Assembly (NCBI GenBank): GCA_030407315.1
Contig: JALQPE010002267.1
Coordinates: 1 to 64,000 of the forward strand
DNA from: Asparagopsis taxiformis
Taxonomy: Eukaryota > Rhodophyta > Florideophyceae > Bonnemaisoniales > Bonnemaisoniaceae
Length of the DNA stretch: 64,000 nucleotides
Direction: 5' to 3'
Part shown: positions 1 to 11,136 of the stretch, piece by piece
How the letters are laid out: every line of letters begins with the position of its first letter
How positions within the stretch are numbered: position 1 is the first letter of the stretch
Notes under the pieces: generated by a model
Told to the model about the DNA's origin: nothing
Database searches by the model: none
What the model saw: only the letters and a program-made list of their open reading frames with translations
Translations under genes and position numbers: made by a program

Positions 1-780
1 AAATTTGGGCTATCTCAAAAACATGCACATGTGAACATGTTTTTGAGATGGGGTGTGCCGTACGGCACAATCGACCGCCCAAATCGTTGATTTTGTTGCA
101 AGATTTGGTGCCCGAAATTTAGAATTTCTGGGCTGGCCAGCAGTGCATCTGAGATGGACATCCACCGGACGGTCATTTCAGGTTGGTCGTGTGCTGCCTA
201 CATCCACGCATTTCAGAAAACTAAGCCAGCGGGTTCACTACTCATACAAAGTGCACGGAATACGAGAACGTGATGGGTGAGTAGTGTTTGTCGTGGAGGA
301 GTAAGGCAGGACCATGATGGAACAGGGGAAACGATGTCACCCTAGCATAACTTAGGGTTTGAAGCCTGGAATCGACCCATCGTTAGGCGCCATTTAGCCT
401 TACAGTTAGTGCTTACAGAAGCCAGTGATGACCCCGCTCGGGCGGGGCGGTTCCGGTGCCTGGGGCCGTTGTGGCCAAATTAGACACCCTGATTTGAATT
501 AAAATTTGGGCTATTCTCAAAAACATGCACATGTGAACATGTTTTTGAGATGGGGGTGTGCCGTACGGCACAATCGACCGCCCAAATCGATGTTTTTTGC
601 AATTTTTTTTTGTGCCCGAAATTGTAGAATTTTGGGCTGGCCAGGAATGCATCTGAGCTGGACATCCACCGGACGTCCATTTCAGGTTGATCGTGTATCG
701 TGCACGTCCAGCCATTACCAGAAGCAAGTTGGCGATGAAGCACGTATAAACCCAATTGTTCTGCTATTTCTAGCATAGAC
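1..780 (+). repeat. Hairpin-bearing repeat cluster, left group (family R1)
   Basis: Two direct copies of one unit start near positions 1 (cut by the window edge) and 487. Each contains an inverted repeat with arms CTCAAAAACATG and CATGTTTTTGAG around a 10-nt loop, then the perfect 14-nt palindrome GTGCCGTACGGCAC, then conserved text including 'gggctggccag' and 'ccaccggacgtccatttcagg'. Between the copies lies a second conserved spacer ('ctagcataacttagg', 'gtgcttacagaagccagtga', 'ggccgttgtggcc') that recurs at 5560-5745 and 5950-6125. Short ORFs here occur in every frame and in every copy, so I do not read them as genes. Confidence 0.85.
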
Positions 781-962
781 CATCGAGTCTAGAGATGTGA
801 GGGAATCGTCCTGGAATCATGCTCCAACCCACTAGGGAATGGACAATCTAGTTTGAAAGCATGGAACGGAAGTGCATTATAGTAGGTTCATAGATTGAAA
901 GTGATAAAGGAGATGATTATATTCTCGATAATTGTTTGCTAAAGTAGTTGTTGTTAAGATAT

Positions 963-2606
963 CTAGCCGTCGGAAAACTGTTCTTCCTCTTCGTCCTCAC
1001 TATGATAGTGAACTAGATATCCAGGTTGTCCCGGCAGAAGAGGCACTATCGGGGCCCCACTCCGTGTGTGCATTACATCCTTGCGAGGTTCTGTCGTCTT
1101 CATCCGCATCATTCCGAGCTGCCCTGTCTTCGGCCTACCATCTTTCTTGACCGGGATGGGAACAACTGTCTTGTGGCGAACATTGACAGGTGCCGGTTGA
1201 CTTTGCCTTGCAGACCGGCGCGGAGCATTGGCGATGACTTCTTCTTCGAATCCCAACCGCCTGATGAAACCAAACGAAACATTGTCGGGAATCGGATACG
1301 ACGCATTCCTGAAATACGTGTGATACCTCGTTGTCGTGTGTGACACAACTCTGTCGACATGCCCTGCCCCGGCATGTTGTACATGGCCGTGACCGATGAA
1401 GACTGAACGTGGCGGAACGATTACCTTCTTCAGCTTCATCGTCTTGGCGTACATATCTAATTCCAGCGCTTTGGAAAAGACGTACTTGTGGGACCCTGGA
1501 CACACCCAGATAGGGAATGGGTCATCTCCGTTGGCAATAACAAAGTAACCCGGAAGTTGATCTTTGCGGTCGCGAGGAGGAACAGGGAAATCATTGTGTG
1601 GGACCTGCCGAGGACACCCCTTTCCCGTTATCAAAAACCGTCCCCCAGATGCCGGCATGACAAGTTTTCTCCCGGTAAAACCGCACTCCTCCAGCCCTGT
1701 CAGCCGGACAAGGATTCCCAACCACACATCCAGCAGGGCTCGCCGCGTCACAAACTTGAACCGGTCGATATGCGTCTCATCGTTCTCGGCATAGTCAACC
1801 AGGCAGTGGCGCGTAGACGTGAAGCGAGCCCTCCCCTCATTCCGGTTCTTCTCGTCTGTTTCATCGTCCCCGTATTGACAATGGGACTCCACAGCTGCCG
1901 GTTCCCAGGGTCCTTGTGCACCTGCTCCCCCTCCCACGTTCCAAAAAGTACCGAAACAATTCCTGGTTAGGAATTTCTTCCATGAGACCCAAGTCAAATG
2001 GGAACTTGTCCGACGCATCTAGGTAGCTTACATCCGCGAAATTGTGCATCACCGTATACCCTCGCTCGTTGATTTCCGTTCGGCAATTGTGGAAGTACGC
2101 CATACCAGTGCCGGCCTCATACGAATCCTTCCAGCTTGTAGACATTCGCGCAACCTGGGCGAAGTCCAGCCTCGAGGGTAGAAACGTCGATGTAGGCTCA
2201 CACATCGCCTTGGCAGCCATCTTCCACGCTGCGAAAAACATCGGATAGACGGGATCGATTCGAATAGCACACGAGCCCGATGTTCTTCCGGAATATGCAG
2301 CCCCTCAAACACAGGGTCCATCGCCACTTGCTTCAAATACCTCACCTCTCTGCCCTCCTCATCGATTTCCACACTCTCCAATAACAACCTGAGCTCAATC
2401 GGGGGCAGACAGCCAACCCTCACCGATGCGATGACATCCGCGGGACGCTGCGCCAGATGATGCCCTTCGGCTCGGTCTTCGAAATCGTCAGGAAGAGACG
2501 GCATACGGTCGTCGAAGAGGAGGTCGTCTTCAGAAGGAGAGTCACGAACGATGTAACCGTCTTCATCGACTTCCACTCCTTCCGGAACAGTGAATGTAAT
2601 TGTCAC
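963..2606 (-). pseudogene. C-terminal part of the ParB/2OG-dioxygenase gene (dioxygenase domain), frame-broken
   Basis: This is the downstream half of the gene that starts at 4889. Three reading-frame segments follow each other on the minus strand: 2606 to about 2251, about 2255 to 1935, and about 1927 to 963. The last carries a double-stranded beta-helix pattern of the Fe(II)/2-oxoglutarate dioxygenase fold: HND at about 1598-1590 (HxD type), a stretch reading GYFVIANGDD and WVCPGSH, then QHAGAG with the distal His near 1376, followed by Arg residues that could bind 2-oxoglutarate. The HxD...H spacing of about 72 residues resembles phytanoyl-CoA-type enzymes more than AlkB. The segments join smoothly if one base is added at the GGG run at 2251-2253 and at the C runs 1927-1931 and 1933-1935. 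The tail is Ser/Glu-rich. The substrate is unknown; neighbours suggest DNA or chromatin, which is inference. Confidence 0.6.
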
Positions 2607-4889
2607 TTCGCGGACCCCCTTGCTTTCGACTTGGCCCTCGTCTGCACCCTGTTTGTCTTCCTCGTCCGAAGCGGTATGGACAGATTCTTGGTTGGAGGGA
2701 GTCGCACCAGCACGTTGGTTATCTTGGGGGACAATCTCAACGGCAGAATCGGGGGAACGGGCGGAGTCTTCGTCAACCTCATCACCGGAAGCAGTGGCTT
2801 GTTGTTGATCGGTGGGTTTATCAACAACGGCCTGCTCTTCTTCCCGGCGGATTGTTGTACCACAACCGGCTCTTCTTCCTCGAGGCGTGTGCTCCCCGTC
2901 GAGCGAAGTCGCTGTGAACGGCGGCGGATGCCATGCGAAGCAGGCTCATGTTCGACATTCCGCTGCTTCTTGTGAGTGAGTCTCACATTGGCAGCAGAAG
3001 GGCGGCGTTTGCGTCGAGCCTTAGTCTTCTTCTTCAATGTCGGATTGAAAAACTCTTTCAAGTTCGTTTCCAAATCCTGTAAACGCGTGGTTCTCCGTCG
3101 CATTCGAACCTCACTGCTCCGGTCGTCCCCTCTATACATTGCAATGGCATTGGTGAGATGCCATTGCAACTCCTTCGGCTGCTTAACCGACCCAATTGCC
3201 ATCTCTGTGCTCAGAAATGACTTGCGCATAATACTCTTTGGGCGCCCAAACGCAGCGTACAGAGAATTTGCTATTGCAGTCACGCGACGGACGTATGTAT
3301 AAAAGTCGTTCACGTCAAAGCGTCCATCCGGACGTCCGCCATGAGCAGGGTTCAAGTACTCCGAAAGACCACGCAAGACGAAGACAAAGTTTTCTTCCAG
3401 CAACTCGCGCACTATCTTGTGGTCCAGGTGCGTTATCCCAATCTCGTTGCGGCGCTCGGAATTGTTCAGCTCACGCAACACGTCGTCGAGAACAGGATGC
3501 TTCAGCGTTGCTATAGCCAAACGCGTCCACCGCCGAGCCGTGTTCGTCGAATTCATCATCCCCATGAACTGCGCCTCGAACAATGTTCGGATGACATCAG
3601 ACTCACGCAAGTCGCCAGCGTTTTCCACGTTGTTTGCAACAGCAATCGTACGGATGAACTGCTGGATGGACGACAAGATTCGAACCAGGGAGCGCTCCGT
3701 CAGTTGCGTCCCAGTCGTATGGTTCGACTCTGCACTCTTGTGGATGATCTCATGAGGCTGGAGATCACTGTCGTCCTTGCGGCGAAGGTAGTACACATCC
3801 AGAGGCTGAGTAACCCAGCGCAAGCGGTTTGCCTCCTGTGGCAGCTTGGTTCTGTGCATACGGGTGAGGCGCGTGAAGTCATCCGCAATGCTATGCATAG
3901 CATTGAGACGATGCAGTCCGTCGATCACGGTCACGTTCGCATTGGCATGGAATTTGCCATTCTGGAACAGACGCGTGTCGGCGGACAGATGCGTGTTCTG
4001 CGACCTCAGCACCGTCACAGTGATACGCGAAGAGCTCACATACCCCACGCCAACATATTGTTGCGCAGGTCCTCCACGTGGTCTTCTTTGACATCGCGAA
4101 GGGTCACGGCCGGTTCCACTAGCTGCCTCACCAACACAGTCGCTCCTTCTCCGACGTAATCCGACGTCACAAACTTGGGCACCATAATTTGCGTCCCCTG
4201 CTGCTCACGAATGCTTTCCGCCACCTCCGGTTCGTCGTCCACCTCGGTTACGTCCTGCGTAGTAGCTTCGGTGACGTTGGAGCGAGCAGGGTGCTTCGTG
4301 CCTCCACTGGAGGCTCTGGCAGAGCGAGCAGGGCGCTTCGTGCCTCCCGAAACCGGGACGGAGCGTGCTGGATGCTTCGTACCCCCGAACCAGTGATTTC
4401 GCCTGCTGGACCGGTACTGGGCATCCGTCCCGAGCTGGCCTGGTTCGTCGCTGCGTTGAAGTTTGACGCTGCAGCAGGGGTACGAATGTCGCTAGAGCCA
4501 TCCTCCGCAGCGGGGCGCATCATCCGAGTATCCCAAGGGTAAAACGCCGCGGCGTATGCTCCACCCATCGTCTCCGGCGGTCCCTCGGCGCCATCAAACA
4601 TGTACGGGAACGGGAGGTCCTTGAACTTGTCCTTAGTCGCAATGTTGCGCACGACGATATAGTCGGCCTCGTCGGTTTCCGGCAGCTTGTGGTTGTGCAG
4701 CGTGCGCGGAAGGCCAACATCGCCACCAGCAGTGCTCACCGAAGCCGTCCCAATATGCACAGCCGCACCGTCCACGTCCGCAAACAAGTCGACATCGACG
4801 CCGCGCTTGAGTCCGCGCGACTCCGCTGACGCGCTCACTTGATCGCCGCAAACCGTTGAAAACAAACTGCTGAAATGCGTATCCGCCAT
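2603..4889 (-). pseudogene. N-terminal part of the ParB/2OG-dioxygenase gene (ParB-like domain), frame-broken
   Basis: The ATG at 4889 opens a low-complexity N-terminus containing a three-fold repeat of the type GGTKHPARS (about 4390-4270). A ParB/sulfiredoxin-like domain follows: LVEPAVTLRDVKEDHVEDLRNN matches the ParB entry strand and helix, and VIDGLHRLNAM (about 3928-3896) matches the ParB box (G-x-HR-x-x-A). After it come a long alpha-helical region and a basic Lys/Arg-rich stretch near 3000. The frame changes three times, each at a G run of the coding strand (plus-strand C runs 4382-4386, 4043-4046 and 2615-2619), each repaired by one extra G. ParB folds act as CTP-dependent clamps or nucleases and are also found with DNA-modifying enzymes. 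The gene is either decaying, miscalled at these runs, or uses frameshifting. Confidence 0.6.
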
Positions 4890-5164
4890 GGTTGTTGAGT
4901 TGGAAAGGAAAAGAGATGGTTGACGTTGACGTATTCGAGTGATGTGGATGGTGGTGTTTCACGTTAAGTTGAAGAATGGTCGTGAACGCCAATCGCTGGA
5001 AATAATAACACAATACAACCGAAATTTTGTTAGGTACACACCTATCGTGACCGCTGGAATGCAAGACAGGCAATCGAGATGTGAGTGTCCGTTCAGAACG
5101 GGCCCGAGTCGGGCTCTCGAAACCTGACGAGGTGGCGTGAAGCAGGCAGTGTCCTTGATGTGTA

Positions 5165-6290
5165 ATGTGTTAAAATTACAGCTGTCAAGCTAGGCGGCTT
5201 TTGGGGCGGCTGCGAGCACCCCTTTATCCGGGGAACACCCTGATTTGAGTTAAAATTTGGGCTATTCTCAAAAACATGCACATGTGAACATGTTTTTGAG
5301 ATGGGGGTGTGCCGTACGGCACAATCGACCCGCCCAAATCGTTGATTTTTGCAAGATTTTTTGTGCCCGAAATTTTAGAATTTCTGGGCTGGCCAGCAGT
5401 GCATCTGAGATGGACATCCACCGGACGTCCATTTCAGGTTGGTCGTGTGCTGCCTACATCCACGCATTGCAGCAACTAGCAGGCGGGTTCACTACTAATA
5501 TAAAGTGCACGGAATATGAGTAACGTGATGGGTGAGTAGTGTTGTTGTGAGGTAGGCGGGACCATGATGAAACACGGAAGAAGATTTCTCCCTAGCATAA
5601 CTTAGGCTTGAAGCCTGCAATCGACCCATCTTTCCGGCGCCATTTAGCCTCACAGTTAGTGCTTACAGAAGCCAGTGATGACCCGCTCGGGGCGGCGGCC
5701 GGTTCCTGGGGCCGTTGTGGCCAAATTAGACACCCTGATTTGAATTAAAATTTGGGCTATTCTCAAAAACATGCACATGTGAACATGTTTTTGAGATGGG
5801 GGGTTGCCGTACGGCACAATCGACCGCCCAAATCGATGTTTTGCAAATTTTTTTGTGCCCGAAATTGTAGAATTTCTGGGCTGGCCAGCAATGCAATCGA
5901 GCTGGACATCCACCGGACGTCCATTTCAGGTTGGTCGTGAGAGAGTGGGGTGGGACCATGATGGAACAAGGACCAAGACCTGTCCCTGGCGTATTGAGCC
6001 TGAAATGACCCTTTGTCAGACGCCATTTAGCTTACAGTTAGTGCTTACAGAAGCCAGTGACAACCCCACTCGGGCGGCGGCCGGTGCCTGGGGCCGTTGT
6101 GGCCAAATTAGACACCCTGATTTGAATTAAAATTTGGGCTATTCTCAAAAACATGCACATGTGAACATGTTTTTGAGATGGGGGTGTGCCGTACGGCACA
6201 ATCGGCCGCCCAAATCAAGGTTTTTTACAATATTTTTGCTGCCCGAAATTCTACAATTTCTGGGCTGGCCCAGTAATGCATTAGCTATGT
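5165..6290 (+). repeat. Hairpin-bearing repeat cluster, right group (R1, three units)
   Basis: Three direct R1 units begin near 5238, 5731 and 6115, with the same hairpin, 14-nt palindrome and spacer text as at 1-780. The third is truncated after 'gggctggccc'. Upstream, 5165-5237 adds an extension ('ttacagctgt...agctaggc...gcgagcacccct') that is absent from the left group but recurs inverted at 11530-11590. Together with the left group these copies bracket the ParB/dioxygenase gene as direct repeats. Confidence 0.85.
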
Positions 6291-6740
6291 GCTCTAAACC
6301 GATTCTAACAAGCAGAAAGAATCCTCTCCTTCATGACGATGCTCTCGAATTGAGTGCAATGCAACGGACTCCCTCCAGGAGAACGACAAAGCATCGTCTT
6401 TTGCAAGACATTTTCGTACGAAAAATAATCGAAACACATATTTGACTTTAACCTAACAGCTATCGCGAGCACCGTACTCAGCTAAATTTCCTCTGTAATT
6501 TCCTTCCTCCAACCAATCAATAGCCGCTTGGTCACAGGCTTAAAAGCCTTCCACTATTTGTCCTATCCATCGAAGAGGGTTCGATCCAGGCCTGATGGGT
6601 GTGGAACCCGAGAACTTGAAAATGGAACATATTGCGACAGAGATGAGATGTCATTCTCTTTCGTTTACTTTTTTCTAACAAGATTCTAAACGTCTACGCA
6701 GCGGAACGAACCCAATGTCGTCCGTCCGTTTTCAGCCCGG
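6291..6740. other. Intergenic, no feature recognised
   Basis: No supported gene. A B-box-like 'ggttcgatcc' occurs near 6587, but I find no A box or cloverleaf around it. Confidence 0.5.
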
Positions 6741-6744
6741 TGAG

Positions 6745-7075
6745 ATGTTTTTCCATTAACGGAGGTGGAGGCGGCTATGGAGGAAGCCTGCGGTTCAGGA
6801 TTCTTTCCATTAACGGAGGTGGAGGTGGCGGCTTTGGAGGAAGCCTGGAGAACATGTGAGATGTCAGTACCCATGGATCACAAGAAAAACATGTAGAGGT
6901 CCAGTTGGATATTGTTGCCATTAACGGAGGCGGAGGAGGCGGCTACGGTGGAAGCCTGGAGAGCATGTGAGATGTCAGTACCCATGGATCACATGAAGAA
7001 CATGTTGAGGTGCGGTTCGGATATTCTTTCCATTAACGGAGGCGGAGGAGGCGGCTACGGTGGAAGCCTGGAGAA
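6745..7075 (+). repeat. Minisatellite encoding a Gly-rich peptide in one frame
   Basis: Four copies of a unit starting 'ccattaacggagg' lie at about 6756, 6810, 6920 and 7030. The last three are spaced about 110 bp and share 'agatgtcagtacccatggatcac'-type text. In one plus-strand frame each copy reads INGGGGGGYGGSLE. No ORF spans the array, so a coding role is unproven. Confidence 0.7.
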
Positions 7076-7370
7076 GAATAGAATAGTCCTATACCCATGG
7101 ATCACAAGTAGACGTAGTTGGGCTCCTTTTCGAAGCCCATTCGTCTCTTGAATAAATTAGCACCCAAATCATATACGATTGCCGAGTTGACACCCCGTAT
7201 GTCTCGTTGGTAGAAATAGCAGGGGTTCCACCACTCAGCTGGCGGGAAGTAGTTACTGATTATATGAGATATGGCTTAGCTCCCGCCAAAACCGATAGCT
7301 CTGGGCTCAGGTTCTCCAAATGTGGTTATACGAATGTGTTCTGACAATGCTAGAAGACGAATATCTGCAT

Positions 7371-7565
7371 CCTGATTTGAATTAAAATTTGGGCTATTCT
7401 CAAAAACATGCACATGTGAACATGTTTTTGAGATGGGGGTGTGCCGTACGGCACAATCGACCGCCCAAATCGATGTTTTTTTGCAATATTTTTGCTGCCC
7501 GAAATTGTAGAATTTCTGGTCTGGCCAGCAATGCATCTGAGCTGGACATCCCCATGTCCAGTGGC
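7371..7565 (+). repeat. R1 repeat copy left of the methyltransferase-SET gene
   Basis: One R1 unit begins 'cctgatttgaatt', carries the CTCAAAAACATG hairpin and GTGCCGTACGGCAC, and ends near 'gctggacatcc'. It faces the inverted copy at 11315-11524, so the gene between them is bounded by inverted repeats of about 200 bp. Confidence 0.85.
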
Positions 7566-7901
7566 CGTCCGGATGTCGCTCACCTGGTAAGCGTGATGCA
7601 CCTGTGACAACCTATGTGACTGCAGTCACAGCCGCCATGGCGGCCGTGCAGTACAACCCTCAAAGACAGGGAATCACAATCTTTTTAAAATTTTTGTCTA
7701 CCACGTATCCGTCACAACTTATTACCTACACCGGTTACGGGTTTCAAGACCTTTCCAGTGCTGTGTACCCGTATACTCTGTTCCGTTCGATATCAACCAG
7801 TGTTCCTCACGAAAGAGTGCAAACGTCACGAGATACGTCGTCAAATTTGACTGTCTCGCCGAGCGGTCGCCATCCTGTACCGAATTTCCACTCATTCCAT
7901 T

Positions 7902-10900
7902 ATGACGAATAAGCGCAGGCGCAACAGCAATCCGATCGTTGACGACGCAACCGTGCCAATTCTGCGCGAACCCGCTAGCCCTTGGGAGGATTCTAGTGAC
8001 ATGGGTACACGTCGAAACGTAGGTCGCGCCGCCCGCGAAACTACTCTCGCTGGCAAAGACTTCCTCCGCCTCTTGCTGGATTTATTCGCCCACTCAAGTT
8101 TCGCAGACTTGACGGACAAGCCGGGAGGTTTCACATACGCGGACCTTGGCGCTTGGGTTGCGCAGGGCACGGAAGAACAATTTGTGGCGCTGCAAGGTCG
8201 ACTCAGCATGTCCTTCAGCGGTCGTTCGAAGAATGCTGGAGTCGAGGCGGATGTTGCCGAAATCGTCATGGCAGAGATGAACGTTGAGCGAGCCAAGCAG
8301 ATTGTTCGTCTGGCATTACCCATTGCCGAGTTTTCAAGACAGGATGAGCGTATCGGGCAATGGGTTGAGCACTGCATCCTTTCTGGGATCGTGCCGCAGA
8401 CCTTCCTTATTGGATGTAACATGCTTCCTTCGCCACTACAGGCGCCGCAGCGCGGGGAACCAAGCGCCTTCGTTCTTGCTCCACCGGAAACGTTCGAGGT
8501 ATTGATGTATTTCCAAGCGTTGTCTATCATCCGAAATCACAACAAGAACCTGCCGCGTCGCCGAATAGGAGATGCGGCCGAAGAGGGGAACGAAGCCGCA
8601 CGCGTCCCAGCCCATCGGAAAAGCACTAATCGAGCTTGTTACGTGGTTCAAGTTTTATACCATGCTTGGACCGATGTGGCCTTCGCCGCAAAGTTTTCCA
8701 GCTTCGAAGAGTTGATGGCGCCGTACATCATTTTCGACAGCAGTGAGCATTGGTTTGACGTGCTCGATGAAGGTCTATTCGCACCGATGGAGCAGAAGCT
8801 AGATCTCTACCACAACAAAGCTCCCCTATCTCATCCTGATGGATATGGTGGAAAAGTAGAGACAAGAACCAGTGCGCAGCACAGTGCATTTAGGGACCTT
8901 GTGAGGAAGTTCTTCGACCGGTTGCAGTTTCTTATCGTCAACCCGGACCTGTACACCTGGCCGGAGTCCGACCGCTGGGGGGCACTGGAAATATACTTGT
9001 CAAGCGGAAATCCGGACAAGCTGCCAGCGTATTTTGACACCCTCGACGAAGACGTTATGGCTGTCCTCCGCCCGGCACCACAAGCCGCGGACGCAGAAAA
9101 GGTCCCCAAGCCGGTTGATGACACTCCCACTCGTCGCAACACAGGAGGGAGAGGTTTGGTTCCGTCGACAAGACACACAACCAGGCTTCAACTTGGACCT
9201 GGGAGGACCAGTCTTACTGCCCAAGGGCCGTCTCCCCCGTCACCGTCACCCCATGCGACAGAAGAGCAGGAAAGTGAAGGGCAGGCTCTCGCAAAGGACT
9301 TTCTTTCGAAAATGAGTCAGTATTGCCGGGTGTACGACGTCCCTTTCGAAGATTTGGTCAGTGCCGACGAGAGCCGAGAACACGTGCCCATCACGGGCAA
9401 CGTTCAGCTCATTCTGACTGATCCGCCCTACAATGTTCGTCGTAAGAGGAACGATTCCAACTCTTCGTACGACAGGCTAACTGCAGAAGATATGCAGGCT
9501 AGCATCGAAGTGTTTGACGAGCTGTTGCGCCCCGGTGGCCACGGCATCGTGTTCTGCTCGGTTTTGCAGTTCTACGAATGGTTCCATTACTTGGAAACGT
9601 ACAAAGGACCGCAGTCAGAAGGCCCAACCGATACTGCTGCCAGTGATGACGGGTCGGATGAAGAAGAGGTTACGTCCATGAATTCGGACTCCGAAGCATC
9701 GCAGCACAGTGGCGAAGAAAGTGCGGATGAGGAGGAGGACGAGGAGGAGGAGGACGTCGTTCGGAATTCAGTTTTCTTCGTTGACGAGGTACCTCTGTTG
9801 TTTGTCCGACTACCTGGGCACCTCTATCAAATGCCGGGGCGGAAGAGGTACCAACGCATGAACATGGCAGAGGTCGCTATCCACTTCTGGAAGCGAGGTG
9901 TTCCGTTCAAGACTGGAAGCGAGATGGTGGCCTATAGGAACCACGGATACATGGACGGCACGTACCCGGCGTGGTGCAACGTCACCATCAATATGCCCGC
10001 CATCGATTCGAATGAGATGGTGTGGCGAACAAGGAGCACAACCGGTGCTACGGTCAGAGTTCGTGCAGAGCAGAAGAGCGTCGCTCTCATGATGGAGTTG
10101 ATCAGCCAGCATTCACAGCCTGGTGATATTGTTGTCGATCCATTCTCTGGCACTTTCGCAACGGGAAAAGCAGCTATGAGCTTGCCTGAGCACCGTGTTT
10201 TCGTCGGCAGTGACATGGACAAATTGTGTGTGGTACGATCGCTTCCAAAGCTGTGTGCAGTCATGTCACGTGTAATTCTTTCAAACAACACTGACATGAG
10301 GGTCACGACAGAAGCGAAACAGAGTGCTGAGAAGTTCTTGGCGTCCCCCTCTGTCACGATGCGTACGCAGAGGGAACGCAGGATCATCGAACCCCCACCT
10401 GGCCTTCCCCTGTACCAGAGGTTCCCGAAATATATTCGGCAGTACCTCTGGCAGCTGTGCCCAGAGTCGATTGCGTCGCGCGAGCACATGGAAAAACCGG
10501 TACATTATTGGCCACCTTCCCTGCGCCGCTGGTTGCAAACTGAAAACCCTCGCGTGATGCGGGCACACGATTGTGTTGCGAAAAAATTGAGCGTTCGACC
10601 ATCGCTGATTAAGCATCCAAATGCAGGAAGAGGGCTCTTCGCTGAACAGACATTTAATGTTGGCGACGAAGTATGTGCATACTACGGAACTGTTGTGTAC
10701 TCTGATATGAGCAAGGAGTCGATGAGGTTCGCGTACGGAGAGGGTCACATGGCGATAACGAAGGAAACATTCTTGATGTATGCCATCAAGCTGTATGCAA
10801 CAGCGGAGGACGACGAAAACATCGAGCATCCAATTTGGATTGTTCCGGCTCCGTTCTGTTCGGCGCAGTTCATCAACGACCCGCGGTATTTGCGAGGTGA

Positions 10901-11099
10901 GGACACTCCGGCGGAAGACACCAGGCGGATGGCCAACGTCGAGTTTGTCGAGAACTACAGCAGCGGTTCGACGGGGAAGAAGCTCAAGGCGAAGGACCTA
11001 GAAAATCCGAAGATCATTGTAGTACGTGCAATCCGCGATATCCGTCCGGGGCAGGAGCTCTACGTTCATTATGGGACAGCGTTTAGAGCATGGAATTAG
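7902..11099 (+). CDS. Fusion of a beta-class DNA methyltransferase and a SET domain
   Basis: An intact 1065-codon gene with an ATG at 7902. Residues 1-400 form an unrecognised alpha-helical N-terminus, followed by a Pro/Ser-rich linker. The methyltransferase spans about 460-790. Motif IV is DPPYN (Asp507), followed by an acidic insert (about 580-630), a QKS box (AEQKSVALMMELI) resembling the HPTQKP element, and motif I DPFSGTFATGKA (Asp746). Motif IV before motif I is the beta-class order, as in CcrM; DPPY favours N6-adenine but N4-cytosine cannot be excluded. The SET domain is at about 897-1062: GRGLF, FINDPR followed by NVEFVE in place of NHSC-PN, then PGQELYVHYG. It would methylate a protein, probably lysine. 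A nuclear chromatin role is inferred. An AATAAA lies 32 bases past the stop. No frame breaks are present, unlike neighbouring element genes, which suggests selection or recent arrival. Confidence 0.85.
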   Translation: MTNKRRRNSNPIVDDATVPILREPASPWEDSSDMGTRRNVGRAARETTLAGKDFLRLLLDLFAHSSFADLTDKPGGFTYADLGAWVAQGTEEQFVALQGRLSMSFSGRSKNAGVEADVAEIVMAEMNVERAKQIVRLALPIAEFSRQDERIGQWVEHCILSGIVPQTFLIGCNMLPSPLQAPQRGEPSAFVLAPPETFEVLMYFQALSIIRNHNKNLPRRRIGDAAEEGNEAARVPAHRKSTNRACYVVQVLYHAWTDVAFAAKFSSFEELMAPYIIFDSSEHWFDVLDEGLFAPMEQKLDLYHNKAPLSHPDGYGGKVETRTSAQHSAFRDLVRKFFDRLQFLIVNPDLYTWPESDRWGALEIYLSSGNPDKLPAYFDTLDEDVMAVLRPAPQAADAEKVPKPVDDTPTRRNTGGRGLVPSTRHTTRLQLGPGRTSLTAQGPSPPSPSPHATEEQESEGQALAKDFLSKMSQYCRVYDVPFEDLVSADESREHVPITGNVQLILTDPPYNVRRKRNDSNSSYDRLTAEDMQASIEVFDELLRPGGHGIVFCSVLQFYEWFHYLETYKGPQSEGPTDTAASDDGSDEEEVTSMNSDSEASQHSGEESADEEEDEEEEDVVRNSVFFVDEVPLLFVRLPGHLYQMPGRKRYQRMNMAEVAIHFWKRGVPFKTGSEMVAYRNHGYMDGTYPAWCNVTINMPAIDSNEMVWRTRSTTGATVRVRAEQKSVALMMELISQHSQPGDIVVDPFSGTFATGKAAMSLPEHRVFVGSDMDKLCVVRSLPKLCAVMSRVILSNNTDMRVTTEAKQSAEKFLASPSVTMRTQRERRIIEPPPGLPLYQRFPKYIRQYLWQLCPESIASREHMEKPVHYWPPSLRRWLQTENPRVMRAHDCVAKKLSVRPSLIKHPNAGRGLFAEQTFNVGDEVCAYYGTVVYSDMSKESMRFAYGEGHMAITKETFLMYAIKLYATAEDDENIEHPIWIVPAPFCSAQFINDPRYLRGEDTPAEDTRRMANVEFVENYSSGSTGKKLKAKDLENPKIIVVRAIRDIRPGQELYVHYGTAFRAWN

Positions 11100-11130
11100 G
11101 GTCACGAAAGATGTTTTCATTTCGACTACA

Positions 11131-11136
11131 AATAAA
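11131..11136 (+). promoter_or_regulatory. Possible polyadenylation signal of the methyltransferase-SET gene
   Basis: An AATAAA hexamer lies 32 bases after the stop codon at 11097-11099. Position is suggestive only. Confidence 0.35.

Noticed and set aside
1..780. Short ORFs within R1 copies as a small conserved protein family
   Set aside because: They recur only because the repeat recurs, are open on both strands through the same hairpin, and have no independent start context.
4000..4050. 46-nt intron GTATGTGAG...TCGCAG at the ParB frame change
   Set aside because: Splicing there gives the wrong downstream phase; adding one G to the adjacent G run restores the expected ParB sequence instead.
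6570..6600. tRNA gene suggested by a B-box-like ggttcgatcc
   Set aside because: No A box at the right distance and no pairing acceptor or anticodon arm around it.
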